DNA of 31,691 nucleotides from JAIVJN01 sp036732565 (GTDB lineage Bacteria; Acidobacteriota; Vicinamibacteria; Vicinamibacterales; UBA2999): positions 1 to 31,691 of the forward strand of contig DAINCF010000011.1 in NCBI GenBank assembly GCA_036732565.1, written 5' to 3'. Shown here one piece after another: positions 6,731 to 14,881 of the stretch; the stretch's first letter is position 1; each line of letters begins with the position of its first letter. A model generated the notes under the pieces. The model ran no database searches. It had not been told where the DNA came from and was given only the letters and a program-made list of their open reading frames with translations. A program made the position numbers and the translations under genes.

Positions 6731-9700
6731 GTGGCCAAGATCGCAAGGTCCGTTGCTCGGAAGCGACGACGTCAGAGGACAGTCGGCTTCTGGCTTTGCT
6801 CTTGGCTTCTGTTTTTCTCCGTTCCCGCTTACGCAATCGATCGCGGTCGCAAGCTCGACGAGCTCCACCATACTAGCTGGACCTATACCGAAGGATCGCC
6901 GGGCGAGGTCCAGGCGTTGGCCCAAACCACGGATGGATACTTGTGGCTAGGGACCGCATCCGGGTTGTTTCGTTTCGACGGACTTCGATTTCAACCCTAC
7001 ACACCGCAATCCGGGCGGGCCTTTCAGCAGCGCAACGTGGTCTCGCTCTTCGCTGTTCCAGATGGAGGCCTATGGGTGGGCTATTGGTACGGAGGGGTCA
7101 GCTTCATCAAAGATGGAACGGTGACCGACTACGGCACGGCGGAAGGGCTTCCGTCGCGTGCGGTGCTGGCCTTCGCTCGTGACCGGCAGGGCGCGGTTTG
7201 GATCGCGGCAGGACAGGATGGACTGGCTCGACTGGAAGGCTCCCGCTGGAGAACGATCGGACCTGATTGGGGGTTCGCGGACCTCGCCTATACCGTTTTC
7301 GTGGATCACGCTGGCACCGTTTGGGTGGGGACGCCGACCAGCGTCGCCTATCTCGTCGAGGGAGGACACCAGTTTCAGATCGCTGCAGACGGCCTCCAAC
7401 ATGTCAGACAGATTGCCGAAGCATCAGACGGCACGCCGTGGATGGCCGAGACGGGCCACGGCGTGCGACGTGTCCCGCTAACGGGCACAAGCAACGCGGC
7501 AGTCCTCGTCGGATCTCAAGCAATCACATTTGACAATCAGGGAAGCCTTTGGATTACCAGCCTCGGGACCGGAATCCGTCGAGTGCCATATCCGGAGCGT
7601 TTCCAGCAATTGCAAACCAGAGGGCCGTCGGCATGGCAGTTCCGAAGTTCCGACGTGCAGGCGTTCACCCAAGAGAACGGCCTGACAAGCGACTACGTCA
7701 ATAGCGTTCTCCATGACCGCGAGGGCAATGTCTGGTTCGGCACGAGCAGCGGACTCGATCGATTCCGACAGAGCCCTGTCGTCCCGGTCCCGCTCCAGCC
7801 ACTTTTGGATCGAGGTGCTCTGCCGATCCCGTCGTTGCGCTCCTTTGTCACCAGCGCGTTGGCCGCGGATGACCACGGGTCGCTTTGGGCTTCTGGTCTG
7901 GGGCCTCAGGTTCTGGTGCAGATTGGGCAGGACGGCATCGCGACACAACTGCGTGATCGCCCCGTTGATTGCGCCTATCGTGATCCGAATGGCGTCATCT
8001 GGTTCGCGACTCCGTCGTCTGTCTTCCGCATTGCGGACGAACGTGCGGCTACGATTGGCTCGAAGCCGGGAACGGTAGCTTACAACTATCATCGCGGTCT
8101 GCCTGCAGGGCAGGGATTGATACTGCGCCAACTCGATCTGCCAACCGCGGGCGGGATCGCCGTGACTCTGCAATCGCGCGTCAAAGCCATCACGCAGGAT
8201 CTGTCGGGCAGGTTGTGGATAGCCATGGGATCCGGAACCTATCGCCTGGAGGCCTCCAGTTGGACGAGCCTCGAGAGCCTTGGTGGTCCGAAGGGTATGG
8301 CAACTGCGGAGTTTACCGATCCAGCGGGACGTATATGGTTCGGATTCACGAATACGGTCGCGATGCTGGACGGCAACAGCGTGAAGATTTTGTCTGACAA
8401 GGACGGCCTTGAGGTAGGGGCCGTCACGTCTATCCAGGGCAAAGGGAGGACGATCTGGATTGGTGGCGAGCTTGGTCTTGCATTCTTTGATGGCAGCCGT
8501 TTTCAGCCGGTAACGTCATCGGATGGAAAGGCCTTTGCCGGTGTCTCGGGAATCGTCGCCGACGCTGAAGATGGTCTATGGTTTTCCGACAATCGGGGAA
8601 TCGTTCACATTCGCGAAAGTCAGCTTCAACAGCCGGGCCCCGGCAAAGTGGAATTCGAGAGCTTCGGTTTGCTCGAGGGGTTGACCACAGACCTCAGGGG
8701 ATCCCTCGCCTCACCGTCGGCTGTGCAAACCACCGACGGTCGCATTTGGTTCGCCACAACGAAAGGGCTGGCTTGGATCAATCCGAGGATGTCTCAGCGG
8801 AACACGGTGCCGCCGCCAGTATCAATCGAATCTATCGTTGCTGACGGCCGGCAACACAACAACGCGACATTCGTGAGCTTGCCGCCCGGAACAGCAAATC
8901 TGCAGATCGACTATACGGCCACCAGTCTCACCATTCCAGAACGGGTTCGCTTCCGCTATAGGCTCGAAGGGCAGGACAAGGACTGGCAGGATGCCGGAAC
9001 GCGCCGTGAGGCGTTCTACACCAACCTCGATCCAGGCTCTTATGAGTTTCGCGTGATCGCGTGCAATAACGACGGGGTATGGAACGACACTGGCGCATCT
9101 GTAAGTTTCTCCATTGCGCCATCCTACTATCAGACCCGTTGGTTCCGCGTGGCGGCCGGTGTCGCGGTGCTGGCGCTGCTGTGGACGCTGTATCAGTTCC
9201 GTCTCCGGCAGGTCGCGCACGCCTTCAACCTGCGCCTGGATGAACGCGTCAGCGAGCGAACGCGAATCGCCCGGGAACTGCACGATACGCTGTTGCAGAG
9301 TTTTCAGGGGCTGATGCTCCGCTTTCAAAGTGTGCGTGACCTGCTGCCCGCGCACCCCGAGCGGGCCGTTGAGGCACTCGACGGGGCTCTCAACCGGGCG
9401 GATCAGGCCATCGTCGAAGGCCGCGACGCGATCCAGAATCTCCGGTCCTCCACAACTGCCGTCGCCGAATTGGCGCAGGCGATCGCGGCGCTAGCCGAAG
9501 ATTTCGCGCAGGGACCGGACGGGGAAAGGAGCTCGGCGACGTTCCGCGTGTCGGTCGTGGGCACGCCCCGCGCCCTGCATCCGCTCCTTCGCGACGACGT
9601 GTACCGCATTGCGAGCGAGGCGCTGCGCAATGCGTACCGTCACGCGCAGGCCCGTCATATCGAAGCGGAGGTCACGTATGGCGTACGTGAGGTCTGCGTG

Positions 9701-9946
9701 CGCATCCGAGACGATGGAAAGGGTATCGACCCACAGCACTTGAACGCAGGACGGGCCCGTCATTGGGGTTTGACGAACATGCGTGAGCGCGCCAAACAGA
9801 TTGGTTCCGAACTCAGCCTGTGGAGCGAGATAGGAGCCGGCACCGAAGTAGAGCTGCGCATACCACGTTCGGTCGCCTACGGTTACTCTCGTCGCCGCGG
9901 CTTTTGGGGGCGCACTCTGAAGGCAGGTGCGACTGATGAGCGCTGA
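6731..9946 (+). CDS. hybrid-propeller sensor histidine kinase (Reg_prop - Y_Y_Y - HisKA_3 - HATPase_c)
   Basis: GTG 6731, behind GAGAGG, starts a 1071-residue protein. Residues ~18-36 form a signal peptide or first membrane segment (FWLCSWLLFFSVPAYA). Residues ~45-690 carry about 13 propeller repeats of the form DxxGxLWxGTxxGL, for example DGYLWLGTASGLFRFDG, DREGNVWFGTSSGL, and DGRIWFATTKGLAW. A Y_Y_Y domain follows (~700-800; IDYTATSLTIPERVRFRYRL), then a membrane segment at ~807-826. The cytosolic HisKA_3 core has His851 in RIARELHDTLLQSFQGL. The HATPase domain has YRIASEALRNAYRHA (N box), DDGKGIDP, and WGLTNMRERA. It is a membrane sensor with a large periplasmic double propeller that may bind glycans or other ligands. 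Its normal partner, a NarL regulator starting in the overlapping frame, is broken (9936-10025). Confidence 0.93.
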   Translation: MAKIARSVARKRRRQRTVGFWLCSWLLFFSVPAYAIDRGRKLDELHHTSWTYTEGSPGEVQALAQTTDGYLWLGTASGLFRFDGLRFQPYTPQSGRAFQQRNVVSLFAVPDGGLWVGYWYGGVSFIKDGTVTDYGTAEGLPSRAVLAFARDRQGAVWIAAGQDGLARLEGSRWRTIGPDWGFADLAYTVFVDHAGTVWVGTPTSVAYLVEGGHQFQIAADGLQHVRQIAEASDGTPWMAETGHGVRRVPLTGTSNAAVLVGSQAITFDNQGSLWITSLGTGIRRVPYPERFQQLQTRGPSAWQFRSSDVQAFTQENGLTSDYVNSVLHDREGNVWFGTSSGLDRFRQSPVVPVPLQPLLDRGALPIPSLRSFVTSALAADDHGSLWASGLGPQVLVQIGQDGIATQLRDRPVDCAYRDPNGVIWFATPSSVFRIADERAATIGSKPGTVAYNYHRGLPAGQGLILRQLDLPTAGGIAVTLQSRVKAITQDLSGRLWIAMGSGTYRLEASSWTSLESLGGPKGMATAEFTDPAGRIWFGFTNTVAMLDGNSVKILSDKDGLEVGAVTSIQGKGRTIWIGGELGLAFFDGSRFQPVTSSDGKAFAGVSGIVADAEDGLWFSDNRGIVHIRESQLQQPGPGKVEFESFGLLEGLTTDLRGSLASPSAVQTTDGRIWFATTKGLAWINPRMSQRNTVPPPVSIESIVADGRQHNNATFVSLPPGTANLQIDYTATSLTIPERVRFRYRLEGQDKDWQDAGTRREAFYTNLDPGSYEFRVIACNNDGVWNDTGASVSFSIAPSYYQTRWFRVAAGVAVLALLWTLYQFRLRQVAHAFNLRLDERVSERTRIARELHDTLLQSFQGLMLRFQSVRDLLPAHPERAVEALDGALNRADQAIVEGRDAIQNLRSSTTAVAELAQAIAALAEDFAQGPDGERSSATFRVSVVGTPRALHPLLRDDVYRIASEALRNAYRHAQARHIEAEVTYGVREVCVRIRDDGKGIDPQHLNAGRARHWGLTNMRERAKQIGSELSLWSEIGAGTEVELRIPRSVAYGYSRRRGFWGRTLKAGATDER

Positions 9947-10025
9947 TCGCTCGCCAATTCGCGTGCCCTCGGGGAATGAGCCACACGCGCAGCGGCAGCC
10001 TTGGGCGCATCGGGCGGTAGGGTAG
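9936..10025 (+). pseudogene. decapitated NarL-type response regulator (29-codon stub)
   Basis: An ATG at 9936 overlaps the kinase stop by 11 bp, the translational coupling expected of a kinase-regulator pair. The first ten codons read MSADRSPIRV, the usual lead-in to the first strand of a NarL receiver domain (compare VPIRILSVDDHP in the intact regulator at 3283). After codon 10 the frame continues as PSGNEPHAQRQ and stops at TAG 10023. The acidic DD pocket, phospho-acceptor Asp and DNA-binding domain are all absent, and no remnant appears in other frames before 10110. The match is short, so a chance resemblance cannot be excluded, but position and overlap support a deletion just after strand 1. 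Confidence 0.55.
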
Positions 10026-10110
10026 CAGCGGCATAGCATCCAAGAGACGGAACTGTGCCACGCTGTCGCCGTGTGAATCTGGCGGCGAGGTTCGTAAGGC
10101 GAAGGGACTG

Positions 10111-10854
10111 ATGGGGACGCTTCGATTGGAGTGTGCTCGCACGGTGTTGGTGATCGGGGTAGGCCTGGCGGCCTGGACCGCCTGCGGGGACCGCGCGTCC
10201 GAGCGGGCGGCCGTCGCGTCCAAGGCTCGCGCGCTGGCCGAGGAGGCCGAGGCCAAGACGCGCGCCGATGCGGCCGCGGCGCGGGAAGCGCAACGCCTGG
10301 CGGCGCTATGGAACTACCACGACGTAGACGCCGGGACCGGCCGGCAGTTGACGGCGACGATCTCGTCCACCGAGAACATCGAGACCGACGGGAGCGGGTT
10401 CCACCGCGCGCAGTTGGTCTTTCGAGATCATCCATCCTGGGGGCGAAGCAGCTATCTCGTGCTCCAAGCGGGTGACTTCGACTGCTATCGCGGATGCTCG
10501 GTCGCCGTCACCGTCGATGGCGGGACACCGACGCAGATGGCCGCGCGGCGTCCGCGAACGGACGAGGCGATCGCCATGTTCATCAGTGACTGGCGAGCGT
10601 TATGGCGCATGACGGCGGGCGCCGCCCGCATCCGCGTCGAGTTTCCCGTCAGGGCCGGTGGCACACGTACGGCCAGCTTCGAGGTCGCAGGGCTCGAGCG
10701 CTCGAAGATGAGCGGGTGGGACGAATTGGTCACCTCCGCTGCCGTTCGAGGGCCGCGCGCGCTGAGGGAAATTAGCCGGCCATCGAGCCGGCCCTTTTTG
10801 CGGAGGACAACGCGCGTCACGGCGCTCAAGGTATGGAGCGGCGCCCTGAAATGA
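10111..10854 (+). CDS. putative envelope (lipo)protein; C-terminus uncertain
   Basis: The frame starts at ATG 10111. Residues 1-28 look like a signal peptide ending VGLAAWTACGD. The Cys suggests lipidation, but the WTAC lipobox is not canonical. A charged Ala/Glu/Arg-rich helix follows at ~30-70. Then comes a globular domain with paired Cys (AGDFDCYRGCSVAVTVDGG) and an ending FEVAGLERSKM. This domain resembles uncharacterised periplasmic proteins that finish close to that point (recall, not a search). The frame instead runs on for ~45 Arg-rich residues, through an intrinsic terminator (10775-10800) and 29 bp into the oppositely oriented DUF1328 gene. I therefore suspect a frameshift or lost stop near 10720-10770, where a TGA in another frame (10761) would give a natural end. 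No function is assigned. Confidence 0.6.
   Translation: MGTLRLECARTVLVIGVGLAAWTACGDRASERAAVASKARALAEEAEAKTRADAAAAREAQRLAALWNYHDVDAGTGRQLTATISSTENIETDGSGFHRAQLVFRDHPSWGRSSYLVLQAGDFDCYRGCSVAVTVDGGTPTQMAARRPRTDEAIAMFISDWRALWRMTAGAARIRVEFPVRAGGTRTASFEVAGLERSKMSGWDELVTSAAVRGPRALREISRPSSRPFLRRTTRVTALKVWSGALK
10775..10800 (+). terminator. Rho-independent terminator
   Basis: GCCGGC (10775-10780), loop CATCGA, GCCGGC (10787-10792), then CCTTTTTG. A 6-bp all-G/C stem is followed within two bases by five T. It lies inside the 3' end of the frame at 10111-10854, which argues that the true stop of that gene lies upstream. Confidence 0.65.
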
Positions 10855-10990
10855 GGTGCAATAGGAACAAGACGATGGCGATTACGAAGAGCACGTACGC
10901 GATGTTGGTGGCGACGGCGGCCACGCCGGACACGCCCAACGCCCCGGCAATCAGCGCGATGACGAGAAACACCAAAGCGTATTGAAGCAT
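10826..10990 (-). CDS. DUF1328 small membrane protein
   Basis: ATG at 10990 follows an excellent GGAGGGG box and gives 54 residues: MLQYALVFLVIALIAGALGV, then VSGVAAVATNIAYVLFVIAI and a short basic tail ending SGRRSIP. This is the standard length and pattern of DUF1328 (YtjA-like) proteins: two membrane helices joined by a GxxGVAG-type turn. They are abundant, stress-induced inner-membrane proteins of unknown mechanism. The gene converges on the putative lipoprotein gene. An imperfect hairpin (about 11002-11022) sits just upstream of the ribosome-binding site and may affect translation. The longer frame beginning at 11128 was rejected, since its extra 46 residues are not hydrophobic. Confidence 0.92.
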   Translation of the reverse strand: MLQYALVFLVIALIAGALGVSGVAAVATNIAYVLFVIAIVLFLLHLISGRRSIP

Positions 10991-11410
10991 CACCCCTCCT
11001 CGCTCGGGCACGAGTGCCGAGCACACCCAGTCGGGTCCGACACGCCGCGCTCGCCGAGGCCTCGACGATGGCAACGGCGTCAACCGGTACTCGCTATCAA
11101 CAACAGTGCCAGGATCACGGCACCGCAAAGATTGTGGAATGAACGCAAACTGATGGCGGAAAGACGTACTTGGCTCAGGCTGGGCACTGGACTACTTGAA
11201 TTTGGTGGCGCACTCTCGGCCAAGGATGGTCGCCGAGAGTTGTCGCGCGGGGACCTGTGGAGGATGCAGGTCCGCCGCGCGGCCGGAGTCAACGATCGAC
11301 GGGGTAGGAAGGAATGCCCGACCGCCCGCCTAATAATCTGATGTCGGGGCTGTCCAGACCGACTCATCCAGACGGCACCTCACCCCACAGACATAGTGTT
11401 TGGGAGCTGC
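10991..11410. other. intergenic region with no recognisable gene
   Basis: Upstream of DUF1328 and downstream of the AT-hook gene. Open frames here are short and lack family features. One minus-strand frame (11080-11367) ends in a hydrophobic stretch (CGAVILALLLIAST) that might be a remnant of a small membrane protein, but it has no supported start. The DUF1328 promoter is expected here; I could not place it. Confidence 0.5.
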
Positions 11411-11797
11411 CTACTTATTACTCATGCGTTTCTGGGCGGCCCATCGCTTGCGTTGAGCTTCCGCGATTCTGGCCCTTGCTTCAGGGGACATAGGCTTTCG
11501 CTTCTTCTTGAGGCCCTCGCCCGACGACGTCGCAGCGGGTGGAATCGGCGACTCGAGCGTCTGTGGTGGCCTCCCGCGCCGTTGCCGTAATTTGGGCACT
11601 CGCGCCTGCGCTACGGCGTGCCCCAGGTCCGCGAGCAACCGGTTGGCCCTGTCACGCACGGCAACCAGGTGCTTGATCGCCACCTCACGCTGCTGCTTGG
11701 CGTTCTTGACCTGTGCTTCAACCTGATTGAGCGCTTGGCCTAGAGTTGTGCCGATGCGCTCCGCGGTCGTCTCAAGCCTGCTCTTCGATCTCGCCAT
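11411..11797 (-). CDS. AT-hook-like DNA-binding protein
   Basis: ATG 11797, after a CTGGAG box, gives 128 residues. The N-terminal half (~10-70) is a predicted amphipathic helix or coiled coil (TTLGQALNQVEAQVKNAKQQ, REVAIKHLVAVRDRANRLL). The middle has RQRRGRPPQ, whose RGRP core is the minor-groove-binding AT-hook. The C-terminus has KKKRKPMSPEARARIAEAQR and KRWAAQK, a basic helical motif that recurs in bacterial nucleoid-type proteins. The composition is strongly basic with no signal peptide. I infer a small architectural DNA-binding protein, perhaps a chromatin organiser acting on nearby stress genes. Which genes it binds is unknown. The 32 residues upstream in frame are rejected because the Shine-Dalgarno supports 11797. 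Confidence 0.65.
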   Translation of the reverse strand: MARSKSRLETTAERIGTTLGQALNQVEAQVKNAKQQREVAIKHLVAVRDRANRLLADLGHAVAQARVPKLRQRRGRPPQTLESPIPPAATSSGEGLKKKRKPMSPEARARIAEAQRKRWAAQKRMSNK

Positions 11798-12216
11798 CGG
11801 TTCGGCTCCAGTTCTAGTTAACTCCACAGCCACTGCTCCGACTTGTCGAGAACAAACCCTGTCGGTTCGCGCAAGGCCTGCATTGTCGATCATTTTGTCG
11901 AGGGTGGGCCGCTTCCCGCCGTCGGCTACGCCCTGGGTTACTCATCCTGGGCTCTCGTCCTGCTCACGTTGAGACGCGAAGAACCGGCGCCATCAGTGGA
12001 GACGACGACGCCTTCGCAGTGCCTCCATCACGAGGCGAGCACCGTTGGCTCCGCACCGCCGGCGCTCTCGAGGGTCGTAGGGCTACGTTGACGAAAGCAG
12101 CTTCAGCAGTGTTCTGAAGCAGATGGTGGCGCCGCCAACCGACGATGGTACGCAACATGCTGGTTCCGCCAACGCCTATGGCCGCGGCGCGCTGGTCGGC
12201 GGACAAAGGGATCACC
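11798..12216. other. divergent intergenic region without a recognisable gene
   Basis: 419 bp between the minus-strand AT-hook gene and the plus-strand FAD/Rieske oxidoreductase. It should hold promoters for both. I see no convincing gene, tRNA or repeat. The long antisense frame through the area is a shadow of the oxidoreductase. Confidence 0.5.
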
Positions 12217-13743
12217 ATGACCACCGCAAAGGATGACACCACCCCGTACTGGTCGACGTCCACCCCATTTCCGCAATTCGCCACGCTTGCGGCCGATGCC
12301 GATGCCGATGTCGTCGTCATCGGAGGCGGGATCACCGGTTTCAGTGCGGCGTACCTCCTGGCCAAGGCCGGCAAACGCGTCATCGTGCTCGAACGTGGCC
12401 GGTGTGCCGCCACCGACACGGGACATACCAGCGCGCACTTGACGATGGTGACCGACGCGCGCTTCAGCGAGCTGGTGAAAGGACTCGGACGCACCCACGC
12501 GCAAGCGGTGTGGGACGCAGGGCTGGCTGCCATCGCCACGATTGACGACATCGTCCGCGAGCACGACATCGACGCGGACCTCGAGCGGGTGGACGGGTAC
12601 CTCCACGTCCCGCTCGGCGACGACGCGAGTGAGCAGCCGGAGCAACTGAAGGCTGACGCGAAGCTGGCAGGCGAGTTGGGCTTCGATGCCGAGTACCTCG
12701 AATCGGTTCCGCTGGTGGGCCGGCCAGGCGTGCGCTTTGCGGATCAGGCGCGCATCCATCCGCGTCGCTATCTCGCGGGCGTGGCGAAGGCCTTTGTGGC
12801 ACTCGGTGGCCGAATCCACGAGCACTCGGAGGTGAACGAATTCTCCGACGACCCGCGCCGTGTGAAGGCCAATGGACAAACGGTGACCTGCGAGGACGTC
12901 GTCGTCGCGACGCACAATCCCCTGGTTGGCTTCGGCGGCATGGCTGGCGCCACCCTGTTTCAAACGAAGCTGGCGCTGTATACCAGCTACGTGATCGCTG
13001 GCCGTGTGGCGCGCGGTGTCGTGCCCGACGCACTCTGGTGGGACACGGCTGACCCCTACCAGTTTGTGCGTGTCGAACCACACCGCGACCATGACGTGGT
13101 GATCTTCGGCGGCGAAGATCACAAGACCGGGCAACAGGAGGATACGGAGGCGTGCTATCGGCGCCTCGAGGACCACCTCCGGGCAATCGTGCCGGACGTC
13201 GAGTTGACGCATCGCTGGTCGGGTCAGGTCATCGAGACGCCCGATGGTCTGCCGTACATCGGCCAGAGCGCCGACCGTCAGTACTCGGCGACCGGATACG
13301 CCGGCAATGGGTTGACGTTCGGCACGCTCGCGGGCCTCATGATCGCGGACGCCATCCTCGAGCGCTCGAACCCGTGGACCGAGCTGTTCGATCCCGCCCG
13401 GAAGGCGCTCACCCGCGGCCTGTGGGACTACGTCAAGGAGAACGTCGACTACCCGTACTACCTGATTCGCGATCGGCTTTCCGGCGCGGAGGCGAAATCC
13501 CTTCGTGCGGTCCAACGCGGTCAGGGGAAGGTCATCGAACGCAATGGCGCGAAGGTCGCCGCGTATCGCGACGCGGCAGGCACGGTCACGCTTCGCTCCG
13601 CCATTTGCACGCACATGGGATGCACGGTGGACTGGAACACGGCCGAGCGCACATGGGATTGCCCGTGTCACGGGTCTCGCTTCACGCCTGGCGGCGATGT
13701 GATCTCCGGGCCGGCCGAAGCGCCACTGTCCACAGTGGACTGA
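12217..13743 (+). CDS. FAD-dependent oxidoreductase (DAO family) with C-terminal Rieske domain
   Basis: ATG 12217 follows AAAGGG and gives 508 residues. Residues 32-60 form the FAD-binding Rossmann motif, DVVVIGGGITGFSAAYLLA with Glu59 closing the fold. The body is a D-amino-acid-oxidase/PuuB-like fold, with GLPYIGQ and ATGYAGNGLTFGTLAG near 350-380 as the second FAD-contact block. Residues ~425-508 form a Rieske domain: CTHMGC (Cys464, His466, Cys469) and CPCHGSRF (Cys482, Cys484, His485). Cys464/482 and His466/485 would hold a 2Fe-2S cluster, and Cys469/484 can form the stabilising disulfide. Electrons could pass from flavin to cluster. The substrate is unknown; an amine or amino acid is typical of the fold. 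It heads a three-gene operon, 16 bp before the PHP gene. Confidence 0.9.
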   Translation: MTTAKDDTTPYWSTSTPFPQFATLAADADADVVVIGGGITGFSAAYLLAKAGKRVIVLERGRCAATDTGHTSAHLTMVTDARFSELVKGLGRTHAQAVWDAGLAAIATIDDIVREHDIDADLERVDGYLHVPLGDDASEQPEQLKADAKLAGELGFDAEYLESVPLVGRPGVRFADQARIHPRRYLAGVAKAFVALGGRIHEHSEVNEFSDDPRRVKANGQTVTCEDVVVATHNPLVGFGGMAGATLFQTKLALYTSYVIAGRVARGVVPDALWWDTADPYQFVRVEPHRDHDVVIFGGEDHKTGQQEDTEACYRRLEDHLRAIVPDVELTHRWSGQVIETPDGLPYIGQSADRQYSATGYAGNGLTFGTLAGLMIADAILERSNPWTELFDPARKALTRGLWDYVKENVDYPYYLIRDRLSGAEAKSLRAVQRGQGKVIERNGAKVAAYRDAAGTVTLRSAICTHMGCTVDWNTAERTWDCPCHGSRFTPGGDVISGPAEAPLSTVD

Positions 13744-13759
13744 GAACCGAGATCGTGCG

Positions 13760-14881
13760 ATGGCGATGCAGGAGCCTCGAACCGAGGCGGACGTGAACGC
13801 CGTCGTGGGCGGCTACCTTCGCGATCTGGCGTTCGCACAGTCGTCGCCACCACAGATGTTCGGCTACAAGCGGGCGGCCGCCGCGATTCTCTCGTTGGAC
13901 AAGCCCTTGACCGACCTGCTGGGACCCGATGGCGTCTTACCGCGTATTCCGGGCATCGGACCGGGTTCGGCGCGCGTGATCCGCGAGATCCTCGAGACCG
14001 GCGACTCGCCGACCGTCGAATCAGCCATCGAACGTAGCGAGCGTCGCGCCGACATCCGGCGAAGACGGGAGCTTCGGAGACACTTCTTGAGCCGCGCGGA
14101 GGTACGGCGGATTCTCGCGGATGCCTCCCTCGAAGGCCCCACCGTTGACCAGTACCGCGGCGATCTGCAAATGCACTCCGAATGGAGCGATGGTTCTCCG
14201 ACGGTCCAGGAAATTGCCGACGCCTGCGTCGAGCGGGGCTATCAATACGCAGCGGTAACCGACCACTCGTACGGGCTCAGAATCGCCGGCGGAATGTCGA
14301 TGGCCGACGCCGCGGCACAGCGTGTGGACATTGAAGACGTCAACGCGCGACACGGAGGCCGATTCCGACTGTTGCAGGGTATCGAGGCGAACATCGACGC
14401 GGTGGGCCAGCTCGATCTCACCGACGACGAGGCGACCACCTTCGACGTCGTGCTAGCCGCGCCGCACTCCCTGCTACGAAGGAACAACGATCAGACGGAC
14501 CGCATGCTCACCGCACTTCAGCATCCGATGGTGCGAATCCTGGCGCATCCGCGCGGCCGCATCTCCGGATCGCGGGCCGGGGTGATCGCGAACTGGGACG
14601 CGGTGTTCGACGCCGCCGCGCAGCGGGGTATCGCCGTTGAAATCGACGGCGATCCAGCGCGCCAGGATCTCGACTACACGCTGGGACGGCAGGCACGCAC
14701 GTTCGGGTGTATCTTCGCGCTCGACAGCGATGCCCATACCACGGCGCAGCTGTCCTATGTCGAAACCGCATTGGCGCACGCGCGACTGGCTGGTATCCCC
14801 GTCAACAGGATCGTCAACTGCTGGCCGCTGGAGCGACTCCTGACCTGGTTGCGGGATCCGTCGGCCGAGTGCCGTCGTTGA
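13760..14881 (+). CDS. PolX-like HhH-PHP phosphoesterase lacking the polymerase domain
   Basis: The protein has 373 residues from ATG 13760 (ATG 13766 is an alternative). Residues ~10-100 resemble the N-terminal 8-kDa domain of family X polymerases: FGYKRAAAAILSL, then the helix-hairpin-helix LPRIPGIGPGSARVIREIL and an E-TG-SPTVE segment. Residues ~130-350 form a PHP phosphoesterase: DLQMHSEWSDG (Gln137 where the first canonical His would be, His139), VTDHS, GIEANID, AAPHSLLRR, LAHPRGR and DSDAH. The nucleotidyltransferase fingers/palm that separates these parts in PolX is absent. The protein is therefore probably a DNA- or nucleotide-directed metal phosphoesterase without polymerase activity. 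It is sandwiched between two FAD oxidoreductases and overlaps the second, so co-expression is likely, but the link between the activities is unexplained. Confidence 0.85.
   Translation: MAMQEPRTEADVNAVVGGYLRDLAFAQSSPPQMFGYKRAAAAILSLDKPLTDLLGPDGVLPRIPGIGPGSARVIREILETGDSPTVESAIERSERRADIRRRRELRRHFLSRAEVRRILADASLEGPTVDQYRGDLQMHSEWSDGSPTVQEIADACVERGYQYAAVTDHSYGLRIAGGMSMADAAAQRVDIEDVNARHGGRFRLLQGIEANIDAVGQLDLTDDEATTFDVVLAAPHSLLRRNNDQTDRMLTALQHPMVRILAHPRGRISGSRAGVIANWDAVFDAAAQRGIAVEIDGDPARQDLDYTLGRQARTFGCIFALDSDAHTTAQLSYVETALAHARLAGIPVNRIVNCWPLERLLTWLRDPSAECRR

Noticed and set aside
12103..13671. 522-codon open frame on the minus strand
   Set aside because: Exact antisense of the FAD/Rieske gene; Arg/His/Val-rich with no family motifs. 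Long antisense frames are expected in GC-rich DNA.
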